NCBI GenBank assembly: GCA_934132775.1
Contig: CAKPAA010000013.1
Location: 1-46,928, forward strand
Length of the DNA stretch: 46,928 nucleotides
Origin: an uncultured Clostridia bacterium
GTDB taxonomy: Bacteria > Bacillota > Clostridia > TANB77 > UBA1234
Direction: 5' to 3'
Below, piece after piece: positions 16,384 through 24,829 of this stretch (positions are counted from its first letter, which is position 1; each line of letters starts with the position of its first letter). A program made the translations under genes and the position numbers. The notes under the pieces were generated by a model. The model was not told the DNA's origin. It saw nothing but the letters and a program-made list of their open reading frames with translations, and made no database searches.

Positions 16384-16421
16384 TTGCAAAATTTTATATT
16401 TGTTGTATAATGTTGTATAAT
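16384..16421 (+). promoter_or_regulatory. Promoter region of ywlE with a duplicated -10 sequence
   Basis: TTGCAA at 16384-16389 and TATAAT at 16406-16411 are 16 bases apart. A tandem repeat TGTTGTATAA is present twice in a row (16401-16420), which creates a second TATAAT at 16416-16421. Two start sites 10 bases apart are therefore possible. The promoter lies about 19 bases from the divergent tagA promoter. Confidence 0.6.
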
Positions 16422-16449
16422 TAGGGATGTATGAATTTGGGGTGATTTT

Positions 16450-16920
16450 ATGACTAATGTTTTGTTTGTATGTACAGGTAATACTTGCAGAAGTCCAATG
16501 GCCGAGGCTATTTTTAATAAAAAAGTTGCTGAAAAGGGTTTAGATAAAGAGTATATTGCTACTTCCGTAGGCCTTGCTGCTGATTTAGACGAGGGTAAAC
16601 CATCGAATAATGCAATTGAAGTAATGAAAGAAAAGTATGGCATAGATATTTCTAAACATATTCCTAAGCAAATTACAGCTGAAGATGTTGAAAATGCTGA
16701 TTTGGTTCTTTGTATGACTGCTTCTCATTTACATCATATAGCATATTTTGCACATAATAGTAATGATTTGAAGAAAACATATACATTAAGAGGGTATTTG
16801 GAACTTCCTGGTGATATTAGTGACCCATATGGTGCTGGCAAAGAAGTTTACGAGAAATGTGCTGATGAGTTGGAGAGAATGATAGATAAGGTTATAGAAA
16901 AGTTGGAATTTGGCAGATAA
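16450..16920 (+). CDS. ywlE: Low-molecular-weight phosphatase, YwlE-like protein-arginine phosphatase
   Basis: The P-loop CTGNTCRS is at residues 8-15, with nucleophile C8 and R14. The general acid is D125 in SDPYGAG. In Bacillus YwlE a threonine in the P-loop (CTGNT) favours phospho-arginine over phospho-tyrosine, and the same residue is present here (T12). This supports a protein-arginine phosphatase that opposes McsB, although mcsB is not in the window. The 156-residue length is standard. It is first in a tight run with rpiB and tagO::mnaA. GGGGTG upstream of the ATG is a plausible ribosome binding site. Confidence 0.85.
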   Translation: MTNVLFVCTGNTCRSPMAEAIFNKKVAEKGLDKEYIATSVGLAADLDEGKPSNNAIEVMKEKYGIDISKHIPKQITAEDVENADLVLCMTASHLHHIAYFAHNSNDLKKTYTLRGYLELPGDISDPYGAGKEVYEKCADELERMIDKVIEKLEFGR

Positions 16921-16940
16921 TAGCCTAAGGGGGAATAAAT

Positions 16941-17378
16941 ATGATAGCTATCGGAGCTGATCACGGTGGTTTTAAACTTAAGGAACAGATTAAAGATTAT
17001 TATAAAGATGAAATTAAGGATTTTGGAGCATATAATGAAGAACGTGGATTAGAAGAGCCAAAAGTTGCAATTGCGGTAGCTGAGGCTGTTGCAAATGGTG
17101 AATGTGATATTGGAATTTTAATTTGTCGTTCTGGAATTGGAATGGTTATGGCGGCAAATAAAGTGAAAAAAGTTAGATGTGCACTTGCTTATAACGATGA
17201 AACTGCTCTTTCTGCAAAGGAGCATAATAATGCCAATGTACTTGCTTTGGGAGCTGATTTTGTGAGCTTTGAGGAAGCAATTAAAAGAATAGAATTGTGG
17301 AGGAATGCAAAGTTCTTGAATGGAATATATCAGGAAAGACTTGCTATTGTTGAAAAATACGAGGAAGAAAAGGAGTAA
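16941..17378 (+). CDS. rpiB: Ribose-5-phosphate isomerase B (RpiB/LacAB family)
   Basis: RpiB interconverts ribose 5-phosphate and ribulose 5-phosphate. GADHGGFKLKEQI is at 4-16. The catalytic cysteine is C62 in LICRSGIGM, where most relatives have CGTGIG. EHNNANVLALGAD at about 94-106 contains H95. The R-S in place of G-T in the phosphate-binding loop makes the exact sugar substrate less certain. Members of this family also include galactose-6-phosphate and other sugar-phosphate isomerases. Length 145 is normal. It is 20 bases after ywlE and 3 bases before the next gene, the same ywlE-rpiB order seen in Bacillus. Confidence 0.86.
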   Translation: MIAIGADHGGFKLKEQIKDYYKDEIKDFGAYNEERGLEEPKVAIAVAEAVANGECDIGILICRSGIGMVMAANKVKKVRCALAYNDETALSAKEHNNANVLALGADFVSFEEAIKRIELWRNAKFLNGIYQERLAIVEKYEEEKE

Positions 17379-17381
17379 AAT

Positions 17382-19598
17382 ATGGCTATAAATATTTTAA
17401 TTACATTTGTTTTAGCAGTGCTTACTGCTGCTATTTTAACACCAATAACTATTAAAATTGCTTATAAGGTTGGTGCTGTTGATGTTCCAAAAGATGCTAG
17501 AAGGATGCATTCAAAAACTATGCCACGAATGGGTGGACTTGCATTTATTTTGGCCTTTTTCGTTGCAATTATTTATATGTTACTTACTGGCGGAATAGCT
17601 GATACGACTAATTTGTTTGGATTTTTTATTGGACTTGCTATTGTTGCATCTGTTGGATTTTTAGATGATGTTTATCAGTTGAAGGCGTGGCAAAAGCTTA
17701 TAGCGCAAATTATTGCTGCTATTGTGGTTATTACTAGCGGTCTTAGAATTTGTTACGTTAATATACCGTTTTTAGCTTTATATGGACTTAATGATGTTTT
17801 GTCTATAATAATAACATTTGGTTGGATAATTGGTGTTACTAATGCTTTGAATTTAATTGATGGGCTTGATGGCCTTGCTACCGGTGTTTCAGCAATTTCT
17901 ACTCTTGCTCTTACAGTTATTTTTATATTGAATGGTGCAGGGGAACTTCCAATTATTATGACGGTTGCTTTGCTTGGTGGACTTATAGGCTTTTTGCCAT
18001 ATAATTTTAATCCTGCAAAAACTTTTATGGGTGATGTTGGTTCTAATTCATTGGGATTTATATTAGCAACTGTTTCTATGATTGGTATGGCTAAGACTTA
18101 TACATTTATGGCTATAATTCTTCCTGTTGTGGTTTTAGGTTTACCTATATTTGATACTTTGTTTGCGATTTTTAGAAGAGTTTTGCATCATAAATCGATA
18201 ATGGAAGCGGATAGAGGTCATTTGCATCACAAACTTATCGATGCTGGATTATCTCAAAGACAGGCTGTTTTGACGTTGTATGCTGTTACAGCTGTACTTG
18301 GAATTTTAGCTGTTGTTATTTTAGAAAGCAATGTTTGGAAAGTTGTAATACTTGCTGCTATTCTTGCTGTGCTTTCTGTTTTAGGTTCAAAAAATTTAGT
18401 TAGTGGGAGAAAAACTATGTTAAAGAAAAAAGATGAAAGAAACATATTAGATAAAGAAAAGATTAAAGTTATGGTTGTTTTTGGAACAAGACCTGAGGCT
18501 ATAAAGATGTGTCCACTTATTTTGAAATTGCGTGAATATGACAACATTGAAACTGTTGTGTGTGTTACAGCTCAACATAGACAGATGCTTGATCAGGTTA
18601 TGAAGGCTTTTGAGATAGAGCCAGAGTATGATCTTAATGTTATGAAAGATAAGCAAACATTAACTCATATAACGTCAGCAGTTCTTGAAGGTTTATATGA
18701 AGTTATAAATAAGGAAAAACCAGATTTAGTTTTAGTTCACGGAGATACAACGACGACATTCTCTGCTGCACTTGCTGCTTTTTATTGCAAGACGAAAGTT
18801 GGACACGTTGAGGCGGGGCTTAGAACGTATGATAAATATTCTCCTTATCCAGAGGAAATGAATAGACGTTTGGTTACTAATATTGCTGATTTATATTTTG
18901 CACCTACACAAAATAATAAGGCAAACTTGTTAAGAGAAATGATAAATGAAGGTGAAATTTATGTTACAGGTAATACAGTAATTGATGCTTTAAAAACAAC
19001 AGTTAAGCCTGATTATAAGTTTACACACTCTGTTTTATCTAAAATTGATTTTAGTAAAAAAGTTATATTTATGACTGCTCACAGAAGAGAAAATTTGGGT
19101 GAACCACTTCAAAATATTTGCAATGCAGTCAAAGAAATTGCAAATAAGTTTAAAGATGTAGAAGTTGTTTATCCTGTACATTTAAATCCAGCAGTGCAAG
19201 ATGTTGCAACTAAAATATTAGGAGAAGTTAAGAATGTTCATTTAATTGAACCTCTTGATGTTATAACGACACATAACTTAATCAATAAATCTTATATGGT
19301 TATGACTGACTCAGGTGGCATTCAAGAAGAAGCGCCATCTCTTGGAAAACCAGTTTTGGTTTTAAGAACAGAAACTGAAAGACCAGAAGCCGTTACTGCT
19401 GGAACTGTTAAAATTGTTGGAACTGATAAACAAACAATAATAGATGAAGCTACAAAATTACTTACTGATGAAAAGGCTTATGGCGAGATGTCAAAGGCTG
19501 CAAATCCTTACGGTGACGGTAAAGCTTCTGAAAGAATCGTTAATGCTATTTTATATTACTTCGGTAAAAATGAAAAGCGTCCAGACGATTTAAACTAA
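17382..19598 (+). CDS. Fusion of TagO/WecA GlcNAc-1-P transferase and MnaA/WecB UDP-GlcNAc 2-epimerase
   Basis: Residues about 1-335 are a polytopic UDP-GlcNAc:undecaprenyl-phosphate GlcNAc-1-phosphate transferase. Landmarks are PRMGGL, the DD pair D95-D96, NALNLIDGLDGLA (D160, D163), NPAKTFMGDVGSNSLGF, and a C-terminal HLHH loop near 280. Residues about 360-730 are a complete UDP-GlcNAc 2-epimerase: GTRPEAIK from 368, HGDTTTTFS, GHVEAGLRT, HRREN from 567, and DSGGIQEEA from 643. The two are normally separate neighbouring genes. A lysine-rich linker (about 340-362) joins them without a stop. Inside it, GGGAGA followed by an in-frame ATG at 18417 could allow the epimerase to be made separately. 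The product would supply both the lipid acceptor and UDP-ManNAc for TagA. Confidence 0.93.
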   Translation: MAINILITFVLAVLTAAILTPITIKIAYKVGAVDVPKDARRMHSKTMPRMGGLAFILAFFVAIIYMLLTGGIADTTNLFGFFIGLAIVASVGFLDDVYQLKAWQKLIAQIIAAIVVITSGLRICYVNIPFLALYGLNDVLSIIITFGWIIGVTNALNLIDGLDGLATGVSAISTLALTVIFILNGAGELPIIMTVALLGGLIGFLPYNFNPAKTFMGDVGSNSLGFILATVSMIGMAKTYTFMAIILPVVVLGLPIFDTLFAIFRRVLHHKSIMEADRGHLHHKLIDAGLSQRQAVLTLYAVTAVLGILAVVILESNVWKVVILAAILAVLSVLGSKNLVSGRKTMLKKKDERNILDKEKIKVMVVFGTRPEAIKMCPLILKLREYDNIETVVCVTAQHRQMLDQVMKAFEIEPEYDLNVMKDKQTLTHITSAVLEGLYEVINKEKPDLVLVHGDTTTTFSAALAAFYCKTKVGHVEAGLRTYDKYSPYPEEMNRRLVTNIADLYFAPTQNNKANLLREMINEGEIYVTGNTVIDALKTTVKPDYKFTHSVLSKIDFSKKVIFMTAHRRENLGEPLQNICNAVKEIANKFKDVEVVYPVHLNPAVQDVATKILGEVKNVHLIEPLDVITTHNLINKSYMVMTDSGGIQEEAPSLGKPVLVLRTETERPEAVTAGTVKIVGTDKQTIIDEATKLLTDEKAYGEMSKAANPYGDGKASERIVNAILYYFGKNEKRPDDLN

Positions 19599-19618
19599 GT
19601 GGAAGGGAGTATTGTTTA

Positions 19619-20896
19619 ATGAATGCTAGAGAATTAGCAATAAACGTACTTTATAAAATTGAATTTGGAGAAGGCTATTCAAATGTCACGTTGGACAAAG
19701 AATTAAACAAATCTGATTTAGATTATGTGGATAAAGCCTTTGCGTCTGAGCTCGTTTATGGTGTGCTTACGTGGAAAATTACAATAGATGAAATAATAAA
19801 AATGTATTCTAGTATTAAAATAAAAAAGATTTCTCCGTGGATTTTAAATATACTAAGAATTGGAATTTATCAAATTGCTTTTTTAGATAAAGTGCCTGAA
19901 AGTGCTGCTGTAAATGAAAGTGTGAAACTTGCAAAACAGTATGGTCACGAAGCTTCTAGTAAGTTTGTGAATGCAATTTTGAGAAAAATTGAAAAAAATG
20001 AAATGGAGAAATTGTTAGCATATATGTCGACTAAGCCTATGCTAGAAGATGAGATTATATCAATAGTTACATCGCATCCCTTATGGTTAGTAGACGAATT
20101 ATTGAAAGATTATGATAAGAAGTTTGTTACAGAATTTTTAAATGCAAACAATATGACTCCTGAAATAACAATAAGAAGCAATAGATTAGTAAATTCAAGA
20201 GATGAATTGTATAAACTTTTATTATTGAGGAAGTTTGATTGTAGAAAAGGCAATTTGCCAGACAGTATTAAAGTAAAAAAAATGACAGATTTTAAAAACA
20301 AATTGTATACGGTTCAAGATGAAGCTGCACAGCTTGCGTGCTTGAAGCTAAATCCACAAGTTGGCGAAGAAGTGCTAGATGCGTGTAGCGCACCAGGTGG
20401 CAAGACTACTTACCTTGCAGAAATTATGCAAAATAAAGGCGAAATTATTGCGTGGGATATACATCCTCATAGAGTTAGACTTGTTGAAGAAGCTGCTCAA
20501 AAGCTAGATATATCGATAATTCATGCAATGGTACACGATGCAACTGTTTATATGCCTAATTACAAGGAAAGATTTGATAAAATTTTGCTTGATGTGCCTT
20601 GCAGCGGAATTGGAGTTATAAGAAAGAAACCAGATATAAAATGGACTAGAAAACCAGAAGATTTTGAAGAACTTACGAGAACACAAGAAAAAATATTAGA
20701 TGCTTGTTCTGAATATTTGAAACACGGCGGAAGAATGGTGTATAGTACGTGTACAGTGTTTAAACGTGAAAATGAAGAGCAAGTAGAGAGATTTTTGTTG
20801 ACACATAGTGATTTTAAATTGGTTGAACAGGTAAAATTATTTCCAAATGTTAATGATACAGATGGATTTTTTATCGCGGTATTGGAGAGAAAATGA
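19619..20896 (+). CDS. rsmB: 16S rRNA (cytosine-967 C5)-methyltransferase RsmB
   Basis: RsmB methylates C967 of 16S rRNA. An N-terminal NusB-like RNA-binding domain (about 1-130) precedes the methyltransferase domain. That domain has the SAM loop DACSAPGGKTTYLAE at about 255-269, DVPCSG with C328, and the nucleophile C378 in YSTCT. The 425-residue length is typical. GGAAGGGAG precedes the ATG. Its stop overlaps the rlmN start by 4 bases (ATGA), so rsmB-rlmN are translationally coupled. The order rsmB-rlmN-prpC-prkC-rsgA-rpe is conserved in Firmicutes and supports the call. Confidence 0.96.
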   Translation: MNARELAINVLYKIEFGEGYSNVTLDKELNKSDLDYVDKAFASELVYGVLTWKITIDEIIKMYSSIKIKKISPWILNILRIGIYQIAFLDKVPESAAVNESVKLAKQYGHEASSKFVNAILRKIEKNEMEKLLAYMSTKPMLEDEIISIVTSHPLWLVDELLKDYDKKFVTEFLNANNMTPEITIRSNRLVNSRDELYKLLLLRKFDCRKGNLPDSIKVKKMTDFKNKLYTVQDEAAQLACLKLNPQVGEEVLDACSAPGGKTTYLAEIMQNKGEIIAWDIHPHRVRLVEEAAQKLDISIIHAMVHDATVYMPNYKERFDKILLDVPCSGIGVIRKKPDIKWTRKPEDFEELTRTQEKILDACSEYLKHGGRMVYSTCTVFKRENEEQVERFLLTHSDFKLVEQVKLFPNVNDTDGFFIAVLERK

Positions 20897-21915
20897 AAAA
20901 TATTAGAGATTATAGTTTAGAAGAATTAGAAAATGAATTAGTTGCAATGGGAGAAAAGAAGTTTAGAGCTAAGCAAATATTTGCTTGGCTTTTTAGGGAT
21001 ATAGAGTCTTTTGATGAGATGACTGATTTGTCAAAAGAATTGATTCAAAAATTGAAGGAAAACTATATTTTAAACTGCCTAGAACTAGACACTTTTCAAA
21101 AATCGAAAGATGGTACAATAAAATATCTTTTCAAATTAAATGATGAGCACAGAATTGAAAGTGTTTTGATGAAATATAAGTATGGATATACGGCTTGTGT
21201 GTCTAATCAAGTTGGTTGTAAAATGGGTTGCAATTTTTGTGCTTCGGCTAGAATTGGATATGTTAGAAGTCTTACTTCTGGCGAGATTATAAGCCAGATT
21301 TTGAAAATGGAAAAGTATTCTGGTGAAAAGATTTCAAATGTTGTTTTTATGGGAATTGGTGAGCCTTTTGACAATTATGATAACGTTATGAAAGCAATAA
21401 GACTAATAAATGATCCAAAAGGTCTTAATATTGGTGCACGTCATATAAGTGTTTCTACTTGTGGATTGGTTGATGGAATTGAGAAATTTTCTAATGAAAA
21501 TATTCAGTGTAATTTATGTATTTCTCTTCACAGTAGCAGAGATGAAGTTAGAAGTGAAATGATGCCTATAAATAAGAAATACTGCATAAAAGAAGTTATT
21601 GATGCTTGTAGAAAATATATTGATAAAACGAATAGAAGAATAACATTTGAATATGCATTAGTAGAAGGAGTTAATGACAGCCGAGAAGATGCAATTCATC
21701 TTTCAAGATTGTTACACGGAATGCTTTGTCACGTTAATTTAATTCCTGTAAATAAAATAAAAGATGGCAAGTATGAAAAATGTAGTATTGAAAAAATGAT
21801 GGCTTTTAGAGATTTGCTAAATGATAGAGGGATTGTCGCTACAATTAGAAGAGAGCTTGGCTCTGATATTTCAGCAGCCTGTGGTCAACTAGTTAGAGAT
21901 AAGAAATCTGAGTGA
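20893..21915 (+). CDS. rlmN: Dual-specificity RNA methyltransferase RlmN (radical SAM)
   Basis: RlmN makes 2-methyladenosine in 23S rRNA (A2503) and in tRNA. The radical SAM cluster is C109-x3-C113-x2-C116. The second conserved cysteine that forms the methylene-transfer intermediate is C330 in SAACGQL. Other landmarks are FMGIGEPFDNYDNV at about 152-165 and VSTCGLVDGI at about 194-203. The N-terminal accessory domain (about 1-85) and the 340-residue length fit the family. It overlaps rsmB by 4 bases. A conventional downstream promoter separates it from prpC. Confidence 0.96.
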   Translation: MKNIRDYSLEELENELVAMGEKKFRAKQIFAWLFRDIESFDEMTDLSKELIQKLKENYILNCLELDTFQKSKDGTIKYLFKLNDEHRIESVLMKYKYGYTACVSNQVGCKMGCNFCASARIGYVRSLTSGEIISQILKMEKYSGEKISNVVFMGIGEPFDNYDNVMKAIRLINDPKGLNIGARHISVSTCGLVDGIEKFSNENIQCNLCISLHSSRDEVRSEMMPINKKYCIKEVIDACRKYIDKTNRRITFEYALVEGVNDSREDAIHLSRLLHGMLCHVNLIPVNKIKDGKYEKCSIEKMMAFRDLLNDRGIVATIRRELGSDISAACGQLVRDKKSE

Positions 21916-21958
21916 TAACTAAATAACAATTAGTTGCCTAATATATGTAAAATAATTG

Positions 21959-21987
21959 TAGACTATTTTGCATAAAATATGTATAAT
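21959..21987 (+). promoter_or_regulatory. Possible promoter upstream of prpC
   Basis: TAGACT (21959-21964), a 17-base spacer and TATAAT (21982-21987) lie 35 bases before the prpC start. The -10 box is perfect and the -35 box matches poorly, so this is only a moderate candidate. It would give the phosphatase-kinase pair expression independent of rsmB-rlmN. Confidence 0.4.
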
Positions 21988-22021
21988 AAATTTGATTATT
22001 GATGTGAAAATAGGAGGTGAG

Positions 22022-22771
22022 ATGTTTTTTATGCAATATTATGGAGCAACAGACATAGGTATGCAACGAAAAGAAAATCAAGACAGAATATACTTATCTG
22101 ATAATTTAGATGATATAAAATTGTTTATCGTTGCTGATGGAATGGGTGGTGCTAATGCAGGCGGAGTTGCTAGCAGTATGGCCATTGAATATGTGAAGAA
22201 AAGTATTATAGAAAAGTTTGAAGAAGTAAAAGAGGATAGAGATTTACTTTTAGAATTAATCAGAGATTCTATTGTTGGAGCTAATAAATATATATATGAC
22301 GAATCGAAACAAAATTCAGAATACGCAGGAATGGGCACGACTATAGTTGTTGCGATTGTTTATAAAAATAAAGTGTTTATTGGTCACGTGGGAGATAGCA
22401 GAATTTATAGGATTAGAAAGCATATTATAAGACAGCTCACGAAAGACCATTCATATGTACAAGTATTAGTTCAAAATGGAACTATAACAAAAGAAGAAGC
22501 AGAAAATCACCCACAAAAAAATATGTTAGTTAAAGCATTGGGTTGTGAAGAAAATGTTGAACCTGATGTTATGTTTAAAGGATTTTTGAAAGATGATATT
22601 TTGCTTATGTGTACAGATGGTTTGACGAATATGATTAGAGTAAGTGAAATATTTGAAGAAATAATGGCAGGAAGAGAAAATTTAGAAAATATATGTAATA
22701 ACTTGATTAGTCATTCAAAGAAAAACGGTGGCTATGACAATATAAGCGTAATACTGATTTTAAATGATTAG
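22022..22771 (+). CDS. prpC: PP2C-type Ser/Thr phosphatase (PrpC/Stp)
   Basis: This is the partner phosphatase of the PASTA kinase that follows. PP2C motifs appear in order: RKENQDR (about 17-23), ADGMGG (about 39-44), GMGTTIV (about 103-109), GHVGDSRIYRI (about 122-132), TKDHSY (about 140-145), CTDGLTN (about 199-205) and GGYDNISVIL near the end. The metal-binding aspartates are all present. The ATG at 22022 is chosen because AGGAGGTGA ends 2 bases before it. The ATG at 22031 is also possible. Length 249 is standard. It dephosphorylates PrkC and its substrates in studied relatives. Confidence 0.92.
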   Translation: MFFMQYYGATDIGMQRKENQDRIYLSDNLDDIKLFIVADGMGGANAGGVASSMAIEYVKKSIIEKFEEVKEDRDLLLELIRDSIVGANKYIYDESKQNSEYAGMGTTIVVAIVYKNKVFIGHVGDSRIYRIRKHIIRQLTKDHSYVQVLVQNGTITKEEAENHPQKNMLVKALGCEENVEPDVMFKGFLKDDILLMCTDGLTNMIRVSEIFEEIMAGRENLENICNNLISHSKKNGGYDNISVILILND

Positions 22772-22786
22772 TGGAGGTTTTTATAA

Positions 22787-24814
22787 ATGGATATGGTGGG
22801 TAAAGTATTAGGAAATAGGTATGAAATATTAGAGAAAATAGGCACAGGTGGTATGGCTACTGTTTATAAAGCAAAATGTAGAGTGTTAAATAGATATGTA
22901 GCTGTTAAAATTTTAAAAGACGAATTTGCAAATGACTCTGAATTTATAAAGAGATTTCAAGTGGAAGCTCAGTCTGCCGCAAGTTTATCGCATCCGAATA
23001 TTGTTTCTATTTTTGATGTTGGAAATGATAATGGAATGCATTATATTGTCATGGAATTGATAGAGGGAAAAACTCTAAAAGAGATAATAACAGAAAAAGG
23101 AAAATTGCCTTGGAGAGATGCTGTAAAAATTGCAGCACAAATTGCCTCTGGTTTGAGTCACGCTCATAAAAATCATATAATACATAGAGATATAAAGCCT
23201 CACAATATAATTATAACAAAAGATGGTGTAGCAAAAGTAACTGATTTTGGAATTGCAAAAGCGGTGTCAAATTCAACTATAAATGCTTTTGGAAGCACAA
23301 TAGGTTCAGTTCATTATTTCTCACCGGAACACGCAAGAGGTGGATATACTGATGAAAAATCTGATATATATTCCCTTGGTGTTGTGCTTTATGAAATGTG
23401 CACGGGTAGATTGCCTTTTGATGCAGAAACACCAGTTTCAGTTGCTATTAAACATCTTCAAGAAAAACCTGTAGAACCAATAGAAATTAATAAAGATATA
23501 CCAGATGGATTGAACGCAATAATTATGAAAGCAATGCAAAAAGAGGCATCAAATCGTTATGCATCAGCAGATAAAATGTATGATGACTTGATGAAACTTT
23601 TGAAGAATCCTGAAGATGTAACATTAAAGAATATGAATAATGGAGCACAAATTTCAGATTTTCCAACGCAAAGAGTCCCTATTGTCGGAATAAATAATAC
23701 AAGCGTAAATACTAATGAAGAAAAAAATGTGAATAAAAATATATACAAGGAAGAAGAGGAAGATATGGGAAAAAGCAAGAAGCAAGTTACAAAGCAGCAA
23801 GCAATTATTAAATTATGTGTTTTTCTAGTTTGTATTGTAGCAGTGTTTTTCATATGTGTAAAAGCTGGAAGTGCTATAAGCACAATGATATTAGGTGGAA
23901 ATGATTCTGTTGAGGTTCCTGCTATTGTTGGTTATAGTAGAGAAGAAGCTGAAAAAATGCTTACAAATTTAGGCTTGAAAATTGAAATACAGGCAAATGT
24001 CGAGAGTAGTGAGTATCCATCTGGATACGTTACTTATCAAGAATATGCACAGGGATATCAATTAAAGAAAGGTGCTATTGTTGGTGTTAGATTAAGTAGA
24101 GGCGAAAAGAAAGTTTTAGTACCAGATGTTTCATTAGTTACAACCACGACTGCTGCTAAAATGAAAATTGAAAAAGCAGGTTTAGTATATAAAGAAGAAT
24201 ATGAATTCCACGACACAATACCATCTGGTGATATAATAAGACAAGAACCAAAAGTTAATACAGAAGTTGAAAAAGATTCGACAGTTGTTGTTTATGTAAG
24301 TAAAGGACCTGCATCAGGTGATAGCGGACTTGTTAAAGTTCCATCAGTTGTTAATATGACTGAGGAAGAGGCAAGAAAGACATTAGACGATGCTAAGTTA
24401 ATTGCAAAAGTTACGTATATATCAACAAAAGGAAAAGAAGATGGAAAAGTTGTTAGTCAAACACCAGAAGAAAATTCATATCAAGCTGAATTATCTGAAA
24501 TTGTTATAGTTGTTAACAAATCTAGTGAAGAAACAGCAGGGTCATCAACTGAAAATGAAGAAAACAACAATGGAACAACAACAAAACCAGTAACAAAGAA
24601 AAGAAAAGTTACTCTTGATTTAAGTAATATGGGAGAAAGAAGCAAGTTTAATGTTAAAGTCGTTTTAGAGGGAACATCAATTGGCAAGAAAATTGAATAT
24701 GAAGCAGAACATTCAAGAGATGATGGAAAAATACAAGTTGAGGTATCAGATGTTGAGGGAGCAATGCTTAAAGTTTATATAGATGACGTATTAAAATCTG
24801 AAATGCCACTTTAA
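22787..24814 (+). CDS. prkC: PASTA-domain Ser/Thr protein kinase PrkC
   Basis: A membrane kinase that in Bacillus senses muropeptides and stimulates spore germination and other envelope responses. The cytoplasmic kinase domain (about 10-275) has GTGGMATVYKA, the ATP lysine K41, HRDIKPHN with catalytic D135, DFGIAKA, and SPEHARGGY in the activation segment. A single membrane helix is at about 341-362. Outside the cell there are three PASTA repeats (about 374-440, 444-508, 516-576), a Ser/Glu/Asn-rich linker and a C-terminal beta domain (about 606-675) like that of PrkC. Length 675 is normal. It follows prpC by 15 bases with AGTGGAGG as ribosome binding site. Confidence 0.95.
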   Translation: MDMVGKVLGNRYEILEKIGTGGMATVYKAKCRVLNRYVAVKILKDEFANDSEFIKRFQVEAQSAASLSHPNIVSIFDVGNDNGMHYIVMELIEGKTLKEIITEKGKLPWRDAVKIAAQIASGLSHAHKNHIIHRDIKPHNIIITKDGVAKVTDFGIAKAVSNSTINAFGSTIGSVHYFSPEHARGGYTDEKSDIYSLGVVLYEMCTGRLPFDAETPVSVAIKHLQEKPVEPIEINKDIPDGLNAIIMKAMQKEASNRYASADKMYDDLMKLLKNPEDVTLKNMNNGAQISDFPTQRVPIVGINNTSVNTNEEKNVNKNIYKEEEEDMGKSKKQVTKQQAIIKLCVFLVCIVAVFFICVKAGSAISTMILGGNDSVEVPAIVGYSREEAEKMLTNLGLKIEIQANVESSEYPSGYVTYQEYAQGYQLKKGAIVGVRLSRGEKKVLVPDVSLVTTTTAAKMKIEKAGLVYKEEYEFHDTIPSGDIIRQEPKVNTEVEKDSTVVVYVSKGPASGDSGLVKVPSVVNMTEEEARKTLDDAKLIAKVTYISTKGKEDGKVVSQTPEENSYQAELSEIVIVVNKSSEETAGSSTENEENNNGTTTKPVTKKRKVTLDLSNMGERSKFNVKVVLEGTSIGKKIEYEAEHSRDDGKIQVEVSDVEGAMLKVYIDDVLKSEMPL

Positions 24815-24829
24815 TTAAAAGGAGCAAAT

